In this document: positions 5,329 to 5,382 of the stretch, piece by piece | Layout: every line of letters starts with the position of its first letter | How positions within the stretch are numbered: position 1 is the first letter of the stretch | Source of the DNA: Chloroflexota bacterium | GTDB taxonomy: Bacteria; Chloroflexota; UBA6077 | Direction of reading: 5' to 3' | Length of the DNA stretch: 5,382 nucleotides | Assembly: GCA_021788565.1 (NCBI GenBank) | Contig: JAJYKO010000465.1 | Span: 1 to 5,382, forward strand | Notes under the pieces: model-generated | The model's input: the letters and a program-made list of their open reading frames with translations, nothing else | What the model was told of the DNA's origin: nothing | Database searches by the model: none | Made by a program: the position numbers and the translations under genes

Positions 5329-5382
5329 CGGCAGAGCCGCCGGCCCCTACAAGTGACCGTGTAGGGGCCGGCGGCTCTGCCG
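5329..5382. repeat. perfect 23-bp-arm palindrome after the Fe-ADH gene
   Basis: Arms 5329-5351 and 5360-5382 are perfectly complementary, running from CGGCAGAGCC to CCCCTACA and back, around the 8-nt loop AGTGACCG. The window ends on the last base of the arm, so the palindrome may be longer. It lies 20 nt past the stop codon and may end transcription, but no T-run is visible. The TGTAGGGGC...GCCCCTACA core resembles dispersed palindromes that I recall as common in Chloroflexota and some other phyla. Confidence 0.85.

Overview
The window (5382 bases, GC-rich) reads as part of a bacterial chromosome carrying core energy-metabolism genes. From left to right, the minus strand holds a succinate dehydrogenase operon transcribed sdhC-sdhD-sdhA-sdhB, with sdhB cut off at the left edge. 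Further right on the minus strand is a separate small 2[4Fe-4S] ferredoxin gene, and on the plus strand an iron-containing alcohol dehydrogenase gene diverges from it. The SdhA sequence style, the two short three-helix anchors with extra histidines and the mix of GTG and ATG starts fit Chloroflexota (Thermomicrobia/Dehalococcoidia-like lineages) or a related Gram-positive-type group. This placement rests on recalled family resemblance and is tentative.

Layout: 1-245 sdhB 5' part (-); 224-340 possible 38-codon ORF (-) coupled to the end of sdhA and overlapping the start of sdhB; 340-2064 sdhA (-); 2080-2469 sdhD (-); 2485-2871 sdhC (-); 2872-3418 intergenic, with a dense set of nested inverted repeats at 3039-3255 and a rho-independent terminator at 3265-3317 that ends the ferredoxin transcript; 3419-3625 ferredoxin (-); 3626-4039 divergent intergenic region with promoter candidates for both sides; 4040-5308 Fe-ADH (+); 5329-5382 a perfect 23-bp-arm hairpin running to the window edge.

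The four Sdh subunits form one respiratory complex. SdhA oxidises succinate at a covalent FAD, SdhB passes electrons through Fe-S clusters, and SdhC and SdhD anchor the complex in the membrane and reduce quinone. The ferredoxin and the alcohol dehydrogenase are independent redox genes. Nothing in the sequence ties them to the sdh operon apart from proximity, and the terminator separates ferredoxin transcription from sdh.

I see no new multigene system. The points most worth a second look are the nested, mutually exclusive palindromes upstream of sdhC, the small ORF inside the sdhA-sdhB junction, and the perfect palindrome after the alcohol dehydrogenase.
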